This document shows positions 12,282-20,582 of a stretch of DNA of 64,000 bases, in pieces. The DNA is taken from the NCBI GenBank assembly GCA_947038515.1, contig CAMQWJ010000003.1, positions 62,001 to 126,000 of the forward strand, in the 5' to 3' direction. How positions within the stretch are numbered: the stretch's first letter is position 1; the number at the start of each line of letters is the position of its first letter. Made by a program: the position numbers and the translations under genes. The notes below the pieces were generated by a model that was not told the DNA's origin, did not search any database, and saw only the letters and a program-made list of their open reading frames with translations. Source of the DNA: an uncultured Fusobacteriaceae bacterium. GTDB taxonomy: Bacteria > Fusobacteriota > Fusobacteriia > Fusobacteriales > Fusobacteriaceae.

Positions 12282-13103
12282 ATGATTGAATTTTTAGTAG
12301 TAATAATACTGTCTATTGTGGAAGGGTTAACAGAATTCTTACCAATAAGCAGTACTGGACACCTTATTTTAACAGAAAATTTATTAAAAGAATTTATACC
12401 AAATTATACTCTTAGTAAAAGTTTTATGGATACTTTCATGATAGTTATACAATTTGGAGCAATAATAGCAGTGGTTGTATGCTTTTGGAATGATATCTCT
12501 CCATTTACATTAGATCACAAAAAGTTTAAAAGTAAAATGATTTTATGGAGTAAAATTATAGTAGGAGTGATTCCTGCTGGTGTCATAGGGATATTAGGTG
12601 AAGAAATTATTTCAGAGTTTTTTATGGACAATATATATATTATAGCAACTACACTTATTTTTTATGGAATTATATTTATTATTATTGATAAAAAATTTAA
12701 AAGGAATGTAATAGTATCTAGTCTTTCTGAAATAACTTATAAATTAGCATTTATAATCGGTATTTTTCAGTGTTTAGCAATGATACCAGGGACTTCAAGG
12801 TCTGGTGCAACTATAATAGGAGCTCTATTATTAGGATTCTCACGACCTATTAGTGCAGAGTTTTCATTTTTTTTAGCAATCCCAACCATGGCTGGGGCAA
12901 CACTTTTAAAGCTTATGAAAAATGGAATGACTTTTAATAGACATGAGTTACTTCTTATTGTAACAGGAACAGTGGTATCTTTTTTAGTTGCTTATGCAGT
13001 TATAAAATGGTTTATGGGATATATAAAAAGCAAAGATTTTACTGCTTTTGGAATTTATAGAATTATATTAGGGATAATTATATTTTTAACACTAATTTTT
13101 TAA
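12282..13103 (+). CDS. uppP: Undecaprenyl-diphosphatase
   Basis: Recycles undecaprenyl diphosphate to the monophosphate lipid carrier for peptidoglycan and O-antigen synthesis; overproduction is known to give bacitracin resistance. The ~273-residue polytopic membrane protein has the BacA/UppP signatures EGLTEFLPISSTGH near the N-terminus and PGTSRSGATI in the middle. I choose ATG 12282, six bases after GGAG, over the in-frame codons at 12270 and 12276. It follows hldD by 18 bp, forming an envelope-biogenesis pair. Confidence 0.95.
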   Translation: MIEFLVVIILSIVEGLTEFLPISSTGHLILTENLLKEFIPNYTLSKSFMDTFMIVIQFGAIIAVVVCFWNDISPFTLDHKKFKSKMILWSKIIVGVIPAGVIGILGEEIISEFFMDNIYIIATTLIFYGIIFIIIDKKFKRNVIVSSLSEITYKLAFIIGIFQCLAMIPGTSRSGATIIGALLLGFSRPISAEFSFFLAIPTMAGATLLKLMKNGMTFNRHELLLIVTGTVVSFLVAYAVIKWFMGYIKSKDFTAFGIYRIILGIIIFLTLIF

Positions 13104-13104
13104 A

Positions 13105-13146
13105 TATAGAAAGGGTGAACTAAATACTTAGTTCACCCTTTCTATA
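13105..13146 (+). terminator. Long perfect hairpin after uppP, likely terminator
   Basis: A 19-bp perfect inverted repeat (13105-13123 with 13128-13146) with a 4-nt loop begins 1 bp after the uppP stop. There is no clear T-run after it on the plus strand, so efficient termination is inferred mainly from stem stability. Confidence 0.65.
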
Positions 13147-13199
13147 AATAAAAAAGATAAAATATGAATTTTATCATATTATCAAATGAGGAGGATACA

Positions 13200-15101
13200 T
13201 TGAAAATAATTTCAAATTATAATATATCTGAAAATAGTCTTAATGAATTTTTAAGGGTATTAATTCCAGAAGCAGAAAATAATATTTTTAAAGTTGAATT
13301 TTCTGAAGATGAAAAAAAATTATACCTTAAAATTGAATGTGATAATTTAATTGAGAAATATGAAATAAAAAATTATCAAGAAAAAATAGAAGATCAAAAG
13401 AAAATATTTTTAAAAACGTCTTTATTAAAATTTTATAATAAAAGTTATTCTTGGGGTGGACTTATAGGAGTTCGTCCGACTAAAGTTGTAAAAAAATTGT
13501 TTGCATTGAAATTTTCTGAAAACGAAATAAAAGAGATTTTAAAGGACTTATATTTAGTAAATAGTGAAAAGAGTAGATTACTTATGGATGTTTTAGAAAA
13601 AGAAAAGAAGATTATGAATAAAAATGGAACTAATATATATATTGGAATTCCTTTTTGTTCAACTAAATGTAAATTTTGCTCATTTGCATCTTATGAAATT
13701 AATAGTCCTGTTGGAAAATATTATGATAATTTTTTAAATTCACTTTTGGAAGAAATCACTCTTACAGGTGAATTAATAAAGAATAATAAAATTATGATAG
13801 AATCAATATATGTTGGTGGTGGAACTCCAAGTATTTTAAGAGAAAAAGATTTAGAGAAAGTGTTGATAAAAATTCAGCAAGAGATACCGAAAATAGAGTT
13901 AAAAGAATTTACTTTTGAAGCTGGTAGAGAAGATAGTATTACAGATGAAAAACTTGAATTGTGCAAAAAATATGGAGTTAATAGAATTAGTCTTAATCCT
14001 CAAACATTTAATGAAATAACTCTTAAAAATATGAATAGAAAATTCGATAGATTACATTTTAATAAATGTTATTTGAAGATAAAAGAATTAGGTCTAATAT
14101 TGAATATGGATTTAATATTAGGATTACCTGGTGAAAATGAGGAAGATATGCTAGCAACATTAGAAGAGATTCGGAAGTTTGATATTGAAAATTTAACTAT
14201 CCATAATTTAGCGTTGAAAAAAGCTTCTGTTCTCTCAAAAGAGTTAAAAGAGGAAAATATTGAAATTAAATATGAAATAGTAGAGCAAAAAATAAAAGAG
14301 ATAATTGAAGAAAAAAAAATGTTTCCTTATTATATGTATAGACAGAAAAACAGTGCTGATTGGGGAGAAAATATTGGATATTCCATTGAAGGAAAAGAAT
14401 CAATTTTTAATATTGAAATGATAGAAGAAAATCAATCTACTTTGGGAATAGGTGGAGGAGCAATTACAAAAAAAATAAAGTACATTGATGAAATTAAATA
14501 TGATATAATAAGAGTTATAAATCCAAAAGAACCAGCGACTTATATTAGAGAAATGAAAGATAGATTTTTAGGAAAAATAAAAATTTTTCAAAAAATATTA
14601 TCAATTACTCTAATGGTACTTAATTTATCTTTGTTGGTTGGACCTTTGTCTACTGATTTATATGGGAAAGGAGAACTGATCTTTGGCAGTAACACTATTA
14701 CTAATAGAGATCTTCGCCTAGATTTAAATGAAACAAATCTAGAGGAATTATTAAATAGTGGTATTACCATGAAGATTAGTAAAAAAATAATTGAATATAG
14801 AGATATAACTGGAGGATTCACTTCTGTAAATGAACTAAAAAGAATTTCAGGGATAGGAGATGCAACATTAAAAAAACTTCTTCTTAAATTAAAAATCGAA
14901 AAAGATTTTCAAAAGAAAACTTTAAATATAAATACAAAAAATGATATTGAACTTAAATATTTTGGATTTACAAAAAAAGAGATTAAAAAAATACGAAAAT
15001 ATCAAAAAGAACATATTAAAATAGAAAATAACTTAATATTAATGGAATTATTAACAGAGAAAAGATATAATATTTATCGTGATATTGTAGATTATAACTA
15101 A
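13200..15101 (+). CDS. hemZ: HemZ-like radical SAM protein fused to ComEA-like helix-hairpin-helix tail
   Basis: About 633 residues from the TTG at 13200, which has GAGGAGG five bases upstream; the upstream ATG 13164 has no Shine-Dalgarno. The first ~455 residues match HemZ-type coproporphyrinogen dehydrogenase-like enzymes: CSTKCKFC is the CX3CX2C cluster of radical SAM proteins, followed by VGGGTPS, SLNPQTF and LGLPGE. The frame then continues into a basic plus hydrophobic stretch resembling a signal peptide (FQKILSITLMVLNLSLLVG), then LDLNETNLEELL ... SVNELKRISGIG, a ComEA-type HhH DNA-binding domain, and a degenerate second copy. ComEA domains act outside the cytoplasm in DNA uptake, so the fusion is odd; internal initiation (for example ATG 14553) is possible. 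The true porphyrin activity is not certain. Confidence 0.8.
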   Translation: MKIISNYNISENSLNEFLRVLIPEAENNIFKVEFSEDEKKLYLKIECDNLIEKYEIKNYQEKIEDQKKIFLKTSLLKFYNKSYSWGGLIGVRPTKVVKKLFALKFSENEIKEILKDLYLVNSEKSRLLMDVLEKEKKIMNKNGTNIYIGIPFCSTKCKFCSFASYEINSPVGKYYDNFLNSLLEEITLTGELIKNNKIMIESIYVGGGTPSILREKDLEKVLIKIQQEIPKIELKEFTFEAGREDSITDEKLELCKKYGVNRISLNPQTFNEITLKNMNRKFDRLHFNKCYLKIKELGLILNMDLILGLPGENEEDMLATLEEIRKFDIENLTIHNLALKKASVLSKELKEENIEIKYEIVEQKIKEIIEEKKMFPYYMYRQKNSADWGENIGYSIEGKESIFNIEMIEENQSTLGIGGGAITKKIKYIDEIKYDIIRVINPKEPATYIREMKDRFLGKIKIFQKILSITLMVLNLSLLVGPLSTDLYGKGELIFGSNTITNRDLRLDLNETNLEELLNSGITMKISKKIIEYRDITGGFTSVNELKRISGIGDATLKKLLLKLKIEKDFQKKTLNINTKNDIELKYFGFTKKEIKKIRKYQKEHIKIENNLILMELLTEKRYNIYRDIVDYN

Positions 15102-15118
15102 AAATAGAGAGGTGAAAA

Positions 15119-15994
15119 ATGGATAGAATGATAAGAGGAGTCAGTAAAAATGCTAGATTTATTCTGGTTGATTCAACTGATCTTGTGAGAGAAGCGAATA
15201 AAATACATAACTGTACCCCTGGAGCAATAACTACTTTTGGAAGATTTTTAACAGCAGGAATATTAATTGGTGCAACTGTAAAGGGTGATGATTTACTAAC
15301 ACTTAGAACGGAAACAGATGGATTGGTAGGACAAATGCTTCTAACTGTTAATAGCAAAGGAGATATAAAAGGGTATTTAGAGTCACCAGGAGCTGGGATA
15401 GAAAATTCAGATGTGAAAATTTCTGAATTTCTTGGAACTGGAATACTAAGAGTAATAAAGGACATGGGTTTAAAAGAACCATATATAGGAATGTCTGAAA
15501 TGAATAGTGGTGATTTAGCTCAAGATTTAGCATATTATTATTATACTTCTGAACAGACTCCAAGTGTAGTTATATTAGGGGTAAGCTTTGACGAAACTGG
15601 TGATATAGAATATGCTGGTGGATACATGATACAATTACTACCAGATTGTGATGATTTTTTTATAGATAAATTAGAAGAAAAAATAAAAGCAATTAGAACA
15701 TTTACAGAGCTAAGAAAAGGTGGAATGGATTTAGAACGGATTATAAAATTAATATATGAAGACATGGATATAGAAGATGGAGAGGGTGAACTTTTAGTAG
15801 AGGAATATAAAATTTTAGAAGAAAAATCTATTCAATATTCTTGTAACTGTTCAAGAGAGAAAATGTTTGATAAAGTTATAGTTATTGGAAAGGAAGAGAT
15901 TGAAAATATAACATCTGAAAAAGGTTCTTTAGATGTTGAGTGCCATTTTTGTGGAGAAAAATATAAATTTATAGAAGAAGATTTTAATTTTTAA
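15119..15994 (+). CDS. hslO: Redox-regulated chaperone Hsp33
   Basis: A 291-residue cytoplasmic holdase activated by oxidation. The N-terminal chaperone domain shows TPGAITTFGRFLTA-like and EMNSGDLAQDLAYYY segments. The C-terminal redox switch has the four zinc cysteines as CNC (about residue 242) and CHFC (about 277), spaced as in the family. GAGAGGTG precedes the ATG. It starts 17 bp after the HemZ-like gene. An oxidative-stress chaperone suits an anaerobe. Confidence 0.95.
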   Translation: MDRMIRGVSKNARFILVDSTDLVREANKIHNCTPGAITTFGRFLTAGILIGATVKGDDLLTLRTETDGLVGQMLLTVNSKGDIKGYLESPGAGIENSDVKISEFLGTGILRVIKDMGLKEPYIGMSEMNSGDLAQDLAYYYYTSEQTPSVVILGVSFDETGDIEYAGGYMIQLLPDCDDFFIDKLEEKIKAIRTFTELRKGGMDLERIIKLIYEDMDIEDGEGELLVEEYKILEEKSIQYSCNCSREKMFDKVIVIGKEEIENITSEKGSLDVECHFCGEKYKFIEEDFNF

Positions 15995-16007
15995 AAAGGA
16001 GCCCCTA

Positions 16008-16775
16008 ATGAAATTAATAGATACTCATTGCCATTTAGATAATGAAAAATATGATATAGATAGAAAGGAAATTATAGAAAAAATATCAAAAACAATGGAG
16101 TTTGTAGTAAATATTGGATATGATTTTGAAAGCTCGAAACGTTCAATTGAATTAGCTCAAAAAAATTCTAATATATATGCTACAGTTGGAGTACATCCAA
16201 CTGAGATTGGAGATAATTTTTCAAATGAAAATTATATGGAACTAAAAGAAATGTTGTTAAATGAAAAAGTGGTTGCATTAGGAGAAATTGGTTTAGACTA
16301 TCATTGGATGACAAAAACTAAAGAAATCCAAAAAAATTGGTTTAGAAAGCAAATGGAACTTGCAAGAGAATTAAAAAAACCAGTAGTGATTCATACAAGA
16401 GAAGCAATAAAAGACACCATTGATATTTTAAAAGAATTTAAGGATATATATGGAGTCATTCACTGTTATCCAGGTTCTTATGAAAGTGCTACTGAAATAA
16501 TAGATAATTATTATTTTGGTGTAGGTGGAGTATCAACATTTAAAAATTCTAAAACAACTGTTGAGTTTATAAGACAAATTCCTCTTGAAAGAATAGTTAT
16601 TGAAACAGATAGTCCTTATCTTACACCAGAACCCTTTAGAGGGAAAAGAAACTTACCAGAATATGTGGAGTATGTAGTAGAAAAAATTGCTTCAATAAAA
16701 GAAATAGATGTAGAAACAGTTATAGCAATTACCAATGAAAATGCTAAAAAATTATATAAAATAGGTGAAAAATGA
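16008..16775 (+). CDS. TatD-family metal-dependent hydrolase
   Basis: A 255-residue TIM-barrel nuclease of the YcfH/TatD family, members of which show 3'-5' DNA exonuclease activity. Metal ligands are visible as DTHCHL at residue 4, GEIGLDYHW, VIHTREA, IHCYPGS and ETDSPYLTPEP. Length is normal. AGGAG precedes the ATG 13 bp after hslO, and its stop overlaps the acpS start by 4 bp (ATGA), implying translational coupling. The exact paralogue (TatD, YcfH or YjjV) cannot be told from sequence alone; YcfH is the most similar by length. Confidence 0.9.
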   Translation: MKLIDTHCHLDNEKYDIDRKEIIEKISKTMEFVVNIGYDFESSKRSIELAQKNSNIYATVGVHPTEIGDNFSNENYMELKEMLLNEKVVALGEIGLDYHWMTKTKEIQKNWFRKQMELARELKKPVVIHTREAIKDTIDILKEFKDIYGVIHCYPGSYESATEIIDNYYFGVGGVSTFKNSKTTVEFIRQIPLERIVIETDSPYLTPEPFRGKRNLPEYVEYVVEKIASIKEIDVETVIAITNENAKKLYKIGEK

Positions 16776-17131
16776 TATTTGGATTAGGTAATGATATTAT
16801 AGAAATTAATAGAATTGAAAAAGCTATTAGCAAAGAGGGTTTTAAAGAAAAAGTATTTACAGGAAAAGAATTAAAATTAATTATTTCAAAAGGAAATAAA
16901 GCAGAAACTTATGCTGGAAGATTTTCAGCAAAAGAAGCAATTTCAAAAGCTTTTGGAACAGGTGTTAGAGGTTTTAAATTATTAGATATAGAAATATTAG
17001 AAGATGAATTGGGAAAGCCAATTGTTTTTCTTAAAAATAATTTATTATTAAAATATAAAGATTTTAATTTAAGTGTATCAATTTCACACTCTAAAGAGTA
17101 TGCTACAGCCGTGGCTATAGTTGAAAAATAA
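16772..17131 (+). CDS. acpS: Holo-[acyl-carrier-protein] synthase
   Basis: Transfers 4'-phosphopantetheine from CoA to acyl carrier protein. The 119-residue protein carries the AcpS signatures GNDIIEINRIEKAI (N-terminal magnesium site) and FSAKEAISKAFGTG, plus SISHSKEYATA near the end. Its ATG overlaps the tatD stop by 4 bp. It is the last gene before the prfB leader hairpin. Confidence 0.95.
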   Translation: MIFGLGNDIIEINRIEKAISKEGFKEKVFTGKELKLIISKGNKAETYAGRFSAKEAISKAFGTGVRGFKLLDIEILEDELGKPIVFLKNNLLLKYKDFNLSVSISHSKEYATAVAIVEK

Positions 17132-17137
17132 AATTAA

Positions 17138-17185
17138 AAGGGGGATAATATAACTTTAAGATAGTAAAGTTATATATAGAAAATG
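17138..17185 (+). promoter_or_regulatory. prfB translation start with hairpin between Shine-Dalgarno and ATG
   Basis: AAGGGGG at 17138-17144 is 38 nt from the prfB ATG at 17183. Between them is a perfect 11-bp hairpin, ATATAACTTTA (17148-17158) with TAAAGTTATAT (17165-17175) and a 6-nt loop. Folding leaves 3 + 7 = 10 nt between SD and ATG, the same effective spacing as at hldD. No other SD lies near the ATG. Confidence 0.5.
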
Positions 17186-18284
17186 GATATATTAGAAATA
17201 AAAAGAGGGTTTTCAAAGTTAGAAGAAAAATTAAAAGATATAAAGGAGTCTCTTTGACTTAGAGATTAAGCTTGAACGAATAAAAACAATAGAAAATTTA
17301 ACTATGGAAGATGGATTTTGGAATGATAAAAAGCAAAGTCAAAAACTTATAAAAGAAGCTAGTGAATTAAAAGACATCACAGGAATATATCTTGAAATTA
17401 TAAAACATCATGATGATGTGGAGTTATTAATTGAATTTGCAGAATCTGGAGATGAAGAATCAGCAGAAGAATTAGAAAACTCTTATAATAAATTAATTGT
17501 AGAAATTGATATTTTTGATACTCAGTTGCTATTAGATAATGAGTATGATTTTAATAATGCTATAGTAACAGTACATTCAGGAGCTGGAGGAACCGAATCT
17601 TGTGATTGGGCTGAGATGCTATATAGAATGTATTCACGATGGTGTGATATGAGAAAATATAAAATTGTTGAATTAGATTATATGTCTGGTGATTCTGTAG
17701 GTGTGAAATCAGTTACATTTTTAGTTCAAGGTCCCCGAGCTTATGGTTATTTAAAAACAGAAAAAGGAGTTCATCGGCTAGTAAGAATTTCACCTTTTGA
17801 TGCAGCTAAGAAACGTCATACTTCATTTGCCTCTTTAGATGTAATTCCAGAAGTAGATGATACAATAGAAGTTAATATAGATACTAGTGATTTAAGAATT
17901 GACACTTATCGAGCTGGTGGTGCTGGTGGGCAACATGTCAACATGACTGATTCAGCAGTAAGAATTACTCATATTCCAACAAATGTAGTGGTTACTTGTC
18001 AGAAAGAAAGGTCTCAAATTGCAAATAGAGAAACTGCCATGAAAATGTTACGTTCTAAACTAGTTGAAATAGAAATTAAAAGAAAAGAGATGGAGATGAA
18101 GGCAATTCAGGGTGAGCAAAGTGAAATTGGTTGGGGAAATCAAATTCGTTCATATGTTTTTCAGCCTTATACCCTTGTAAAAGACCATAGAACAAATTAT
18201 GAGAGTGGAAATATCAAAGCAATTATGGATGGTGAAATAGACGGTTTTATAGACGCTATGTTGAGAAACGCTAAAATAAAATAA
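17183..18284 (+). CDS. prfB: Peptide chain release factor 2 (programmed +1 frameshift)
   Basis: Terminates translation at UGA and UAA. The gene is in two frames: 24 codons from ATG 17183 to CTT at 17252-17254, in-frame TGA at 17255-17257, then the +1 frame from GAC at 17256 to the stop at 18284, giving 366 residues, the usual RF2 length. The catalytic GGQ is visible in RAGGAGGQHVN and the stop-codon-reading tripeptide as SPF in RISPFD. An annotation beginning at ATG 17304 would lack the first ~40 residues. The upstream SD arrangement is unusual. A decayed copy of part of this gene lies at 18857-18975. Confidence 0.96.
17243..17258 (+). other. prfB programmed +1 frameshift site
   Basis: AAGGAG (17243-17248), then TCT, CTT and TGA followed by C. 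This is the conserved autoregulatory site: an internal SD close behind CUU UGA C. Low RF2 slows reading of UGA and the ribosome slips +1 on CUU. Confidence 0.95.
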
Positions 18285-18304
18285 ATATAAGATGAAATTA
18301 TAAT

Positions 18305-18348
18305 ATATATTATAATAAGAATCAAGAAAAGAAATTTATTAGGAGGGG
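18305..18348 (+). repeat. 44-bp direct repeat, copy 1 (prfB downstream flank and SD)
   Basis: Identical to 19021-19064. It contains an AT-rich segment and the TTATTAGGAGGGG Shine-Dalgarno, and both copies lead into an ATGAAAAAA start. The two copies flank the 145-residue orphan gene and the prfB fragment. Confidence 0.9.
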
Positions 18349-18351
18349 TAT

Positions 18352-18789
18352 ATGAAAAAATTAAAATATTTTAGCCTGTTTACTTTGATAGGTGTATCCA
18401 TGCTTACTTTGATAGGTATATCCCTAGTTCTTATCTCTATTTTTTCAAAAGGAGACTTAAGTGGTTCTGGAACCGCTTATTTTGAAGTATCCCCAGATTC
18501 AAAATATATCGTTATGTGCGTATATCCCGATAAAGATAGTTATCAGATGTTAATGACACCAGAAAAAAAGGTGCTGTTTGCTAAAAAGGTCGGTAGAAAC
18601 GAATACGCTATGAGTGGTGCAATCTGGATGAATAGAGATAAAGATGATGTCGATAACGACTATGTTGCAACTTATTATGATAGTGAAATCATATTACCTC
18701 CTTCAAGATTCCAGCAGATTTATGCATGGCTATTTGTGAGTATTACCAGATTTAATATCAATAATATGGTAATGAAACCTTTGAGGTAA
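18352..18789 (+). CDS. Orphan membrane-anchored protein, probable recent insertion
   Basis: A 145-residue protein with no recognised family. Residues 1-33 are a basic start and one long hydrophobic segment containing a tandem echo, LTLIGVSM then LTLIGISL, which would make it a single-pass or signal-anchored protein; the rest (about 34-145) looks globular, with aromatic strands and an acidic NRDKDDVDNDYV patch. Codon use differs from its neighbours, with more G/C-ending codons (GTC, CCC, GCG, AAC). It uses the duplicated AGGAGGGG Shine-Dalgarno. It is bracketed by a 44-bp direct repeat and followed by a broken prfB copy, so I infer it was inserted between prfB and the oligopeptide-binding gene. 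Confidence 0.65.
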   Translation: MKKLKYFSLFTLIGVSMLTLIGISLVLISIFSKGDLSGSGTAYFEVSPDSKYIVMCVYPDKDSYQMLMTPEKKVLFAKKVGRNEYAMSGAIWMNRDKDDVDNDYVATYYDSEIILPPSRFQQIYAWLFVSITRFNINNMVMKPLR

Positions 18790-18856
18790 ATATATAACAT
18801 TCAACTTATGGGCAACAAGAGAGTCGACAATTGGTGACCTTTTATTTTAGGTTAAA

Positions 18857-18975
18857 TAATTCCAGAAGTAGATGATACAATAGAAGTTAATATAGAGACT
18901 AGTGATTTAAGAATTGACACTTATGGAGCTGGTAGGCAATATGTCAACATGACTGATTCAGCAGTAAGAATTACT
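18857..18975 (+). pseudogene. prfB: Decayed internal fragment of prfB
   Basis: This 119-bp stretch copies prfB 17842-17969 with a few substitutions and a 9-bp deletion that turns the GGAGGQ region into GAGRQ, destroying the catalytic motif. It ends in TAA just after the homology. It has no start codon of its own and cannot be functional. Together with the second 44-bp repeat it looks like the right-hand remnant of a duplicated prfB end. Confidence 0.9.
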
Positions 18976-19020
18976 TAAATATTAAATAAAATTATAATAT
19001 ATATTGTTATATAGAGATAA

Positions 19021-19064
19021 ATATATTATAATAAGAATCAAGAAAAGAAATTTATTAGGAGGGG
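19021..19064 (+). repeat. 44-bp direct repeat, copy 2
   Basis: Identical to 18305-18348. It provides the AGGAGGGGG Shine-Dalgarno of the oligopeptide-binding lipoprotein gene. Confidence 0.9.
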
Positions 19065-19068
19065 GAAT

Positions 19069-20565
19069 ATGAAAAAAATATTTTTAATTTTTATAGTTTT
19101 ATTTTCATTTTTAGGCTGTGAAAAAGAAAGAGAGAACAATTCATTAATTATAGCTCAAAATGGAGGTCCTAAAACATTAGATCCACAGATGTATAACGAG
19201 ATACCAGCTCTATTTATAACAAAACAAATTTTTAATACACTTTTAACTACTAGTGAAAAAGGAGAAATAATTCCAGAATTAGCAGAATCTTTTGAATATG
19301 TTAATGATAAAGAAATTATTTTTAAGTTAAGAAAAGGAGTGAAATTTCACAATAATGAAGAACTTACAGTTAAAGATGTCATCTTTAGTTTTAAGAGAAT
19401 GACTACTAAACCTGGAAGTAAAATTATGGTAGAGGACATAAAAAAGATAGAAGAAATAGATAAATATACTTTTAAGATCCTTCTAAAAAAACCTTCAGCA
19501 CCTTTATTATATTCTTTGACATATCCCTTAACAGCTATTTTGAATGAAAAGGATACAATGGAAAAAAATGATGAAGTTGCAATAACTCCTATTGGAACAG
19601 GTCCATTTATATTTTCTGATTGGGGAAATGGGGAGAAAATTGTTTTGCTTTCTAACAAAGATTATTTTTTAGGGAAATCAAAACTTGATAAATTAACTTT
19701 TAGATCTATTCCTGAAGGAAGTAGTCGACTTGCTGCATTGGAATCTGGAGAGGTTGATATAGCTACTTCAGTATCTTCAATAGATAAAGGTATTATTGAA
19801 AATAATCCTTTATTAAATCTAGTTTCAGAGTCTACTACAAGTACAGAAATACTATATTTAAATTTAAAAGATAAAAATTTTGAAAGTAAAGAAGTTAGAC
19901 AAGCAATAAACTATGCTATTGATAAACAAAGTATAATTGATTCATTATATTTAGGTGTAGGTAAAGTTGCAGATACAATAATAAATCCTAAAGTTTTTGG
20001 TTCATATCAAGAAGGAAAAAAATATGAATATAATCCTGAAAAGGCAAAAGAATTATTAAAAAGTGTTGGAAAAGAAAAAGGTTTATCATTGACTATTTGG
20101 ACAAATGATAACGTTACAAGAACACAAATTGCTCAAATAATCCAAGCTAATTTAAAAGAGGTAGGAATAGATCTTAAAATAGAGGTCTTAGAGTGGGGAT
20201 CTTATCTTCAAAGGTCTGCATTAGGGGAACATTCAATACTATTAGGTGGTTGGGTAGCAGGAACCTCAGATGCTGATATAGTACTATATCCACTTGTTCA
20301 TTCAGCGTCAGCTGGTGGTGGAGGAAATAAATCTTTTTATAGTAATAAAATAGTAGACGAGTATATTGAAGAAGGAAGAAAAATTTCAAAAATAGAAGAT
20401 AGAAAAAAAGCATATAAAGAGGTTCAAACTATAATTGCAGAAGACCTTCCAATAATACCATTATTTTATAAAAGTGATATTATAGGAGTTAGTAAAAAAG
20501 TTAAGAATTTTAAATTTGCTCCCTCAACAATCCATAATTTTTACAAGGTAGAAAAAGAACTTTAA
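19069..20565 (+). CDS. ABC transporter oligopeptide-binding lipoprotein (SBP family 5)
   Basis: A 498-residue solute-binding protein of the DppA/OppA type that captures peptides (or nickel or other small solutes) for an ABC importer. A short signal ends at the lipobox cysteine 17 in FSFLGCEKE. The family 5 signature is visible as PELAESFEY ... FKLRKGVKFHN, followed by VRQAINYAIDK and the C-terminal AEDLPIIPLFY. No permease or ATPase gene is adjacent, so it works with a transporter encoded elsewhere. The start follows AGGAGGGGG. It precedes the M42 aminopeptidase by 17 bp, so peptide uptake and hydrolysis are probably co-expressed. Confidence 0.9.
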   Translation: MKKIFLIFIVLFSFLGCEKERENNSLIIAQNGGPKTLDPQMYNEIPALFITKQIFNTLLTTSEKGEIIPELAESFEYVNDKEIIFKLRKGVKFHNNEELTVKDVIFSFKRMTTKPGSKIMVEDIKKIEEIDKYTFKILLKKPSAPLLYSLTYPLTAILNEKDTMEKNDEVAITPIGTGPFIFSDWGNGEKIVLLSNKDYFLGKSKLDKLTFRSIPEGSSRLAALESGEVDIATSVSSIDKGIIENNPLLNLVSESTTSTEILYLNLKDKNFESKEVRQAINYAIDKQSIIDSLYLGVGKVADTIINPKVFGSYQEGKKYEYNPEKAKELLKSVGKEKGLSLTIWTNDNVTRTQIAQIIQANLKEVGIDLKIEVLEWGSYLQRSALGEHSILLGGWVAGTSDADIVLYPLVHSASAGGGGNKSFYSNKIVDEYIEEGRKISKIEDRKKAYKEVQTIIAEDLPIIPLFYKSDIIGVSKKVKNFKFAPSTIHNFYKVEKEL

Positions 20566-20582
20566 AATTTTAGGAGGATAAA

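Noticed and set aside
13164-13199. ATG 13164 as start of the HemZ-like gene
   Set aside because: No SD precedes it, while TTG 13200 has GAGGAGG at 5 nt; it remains possible.
17304-18284. prfB starting at ATG 17304
   Set aside because: It would lack the RF2 N-terminus; the conserved frameshift site and the upstream frame give the normal 366-residue length.
18305-19064. Insertion sequence or composite transposon
   Set aside because: Direct repeats are present, but there are no terminal inverted repeats, no transposase and no target-site duplication.
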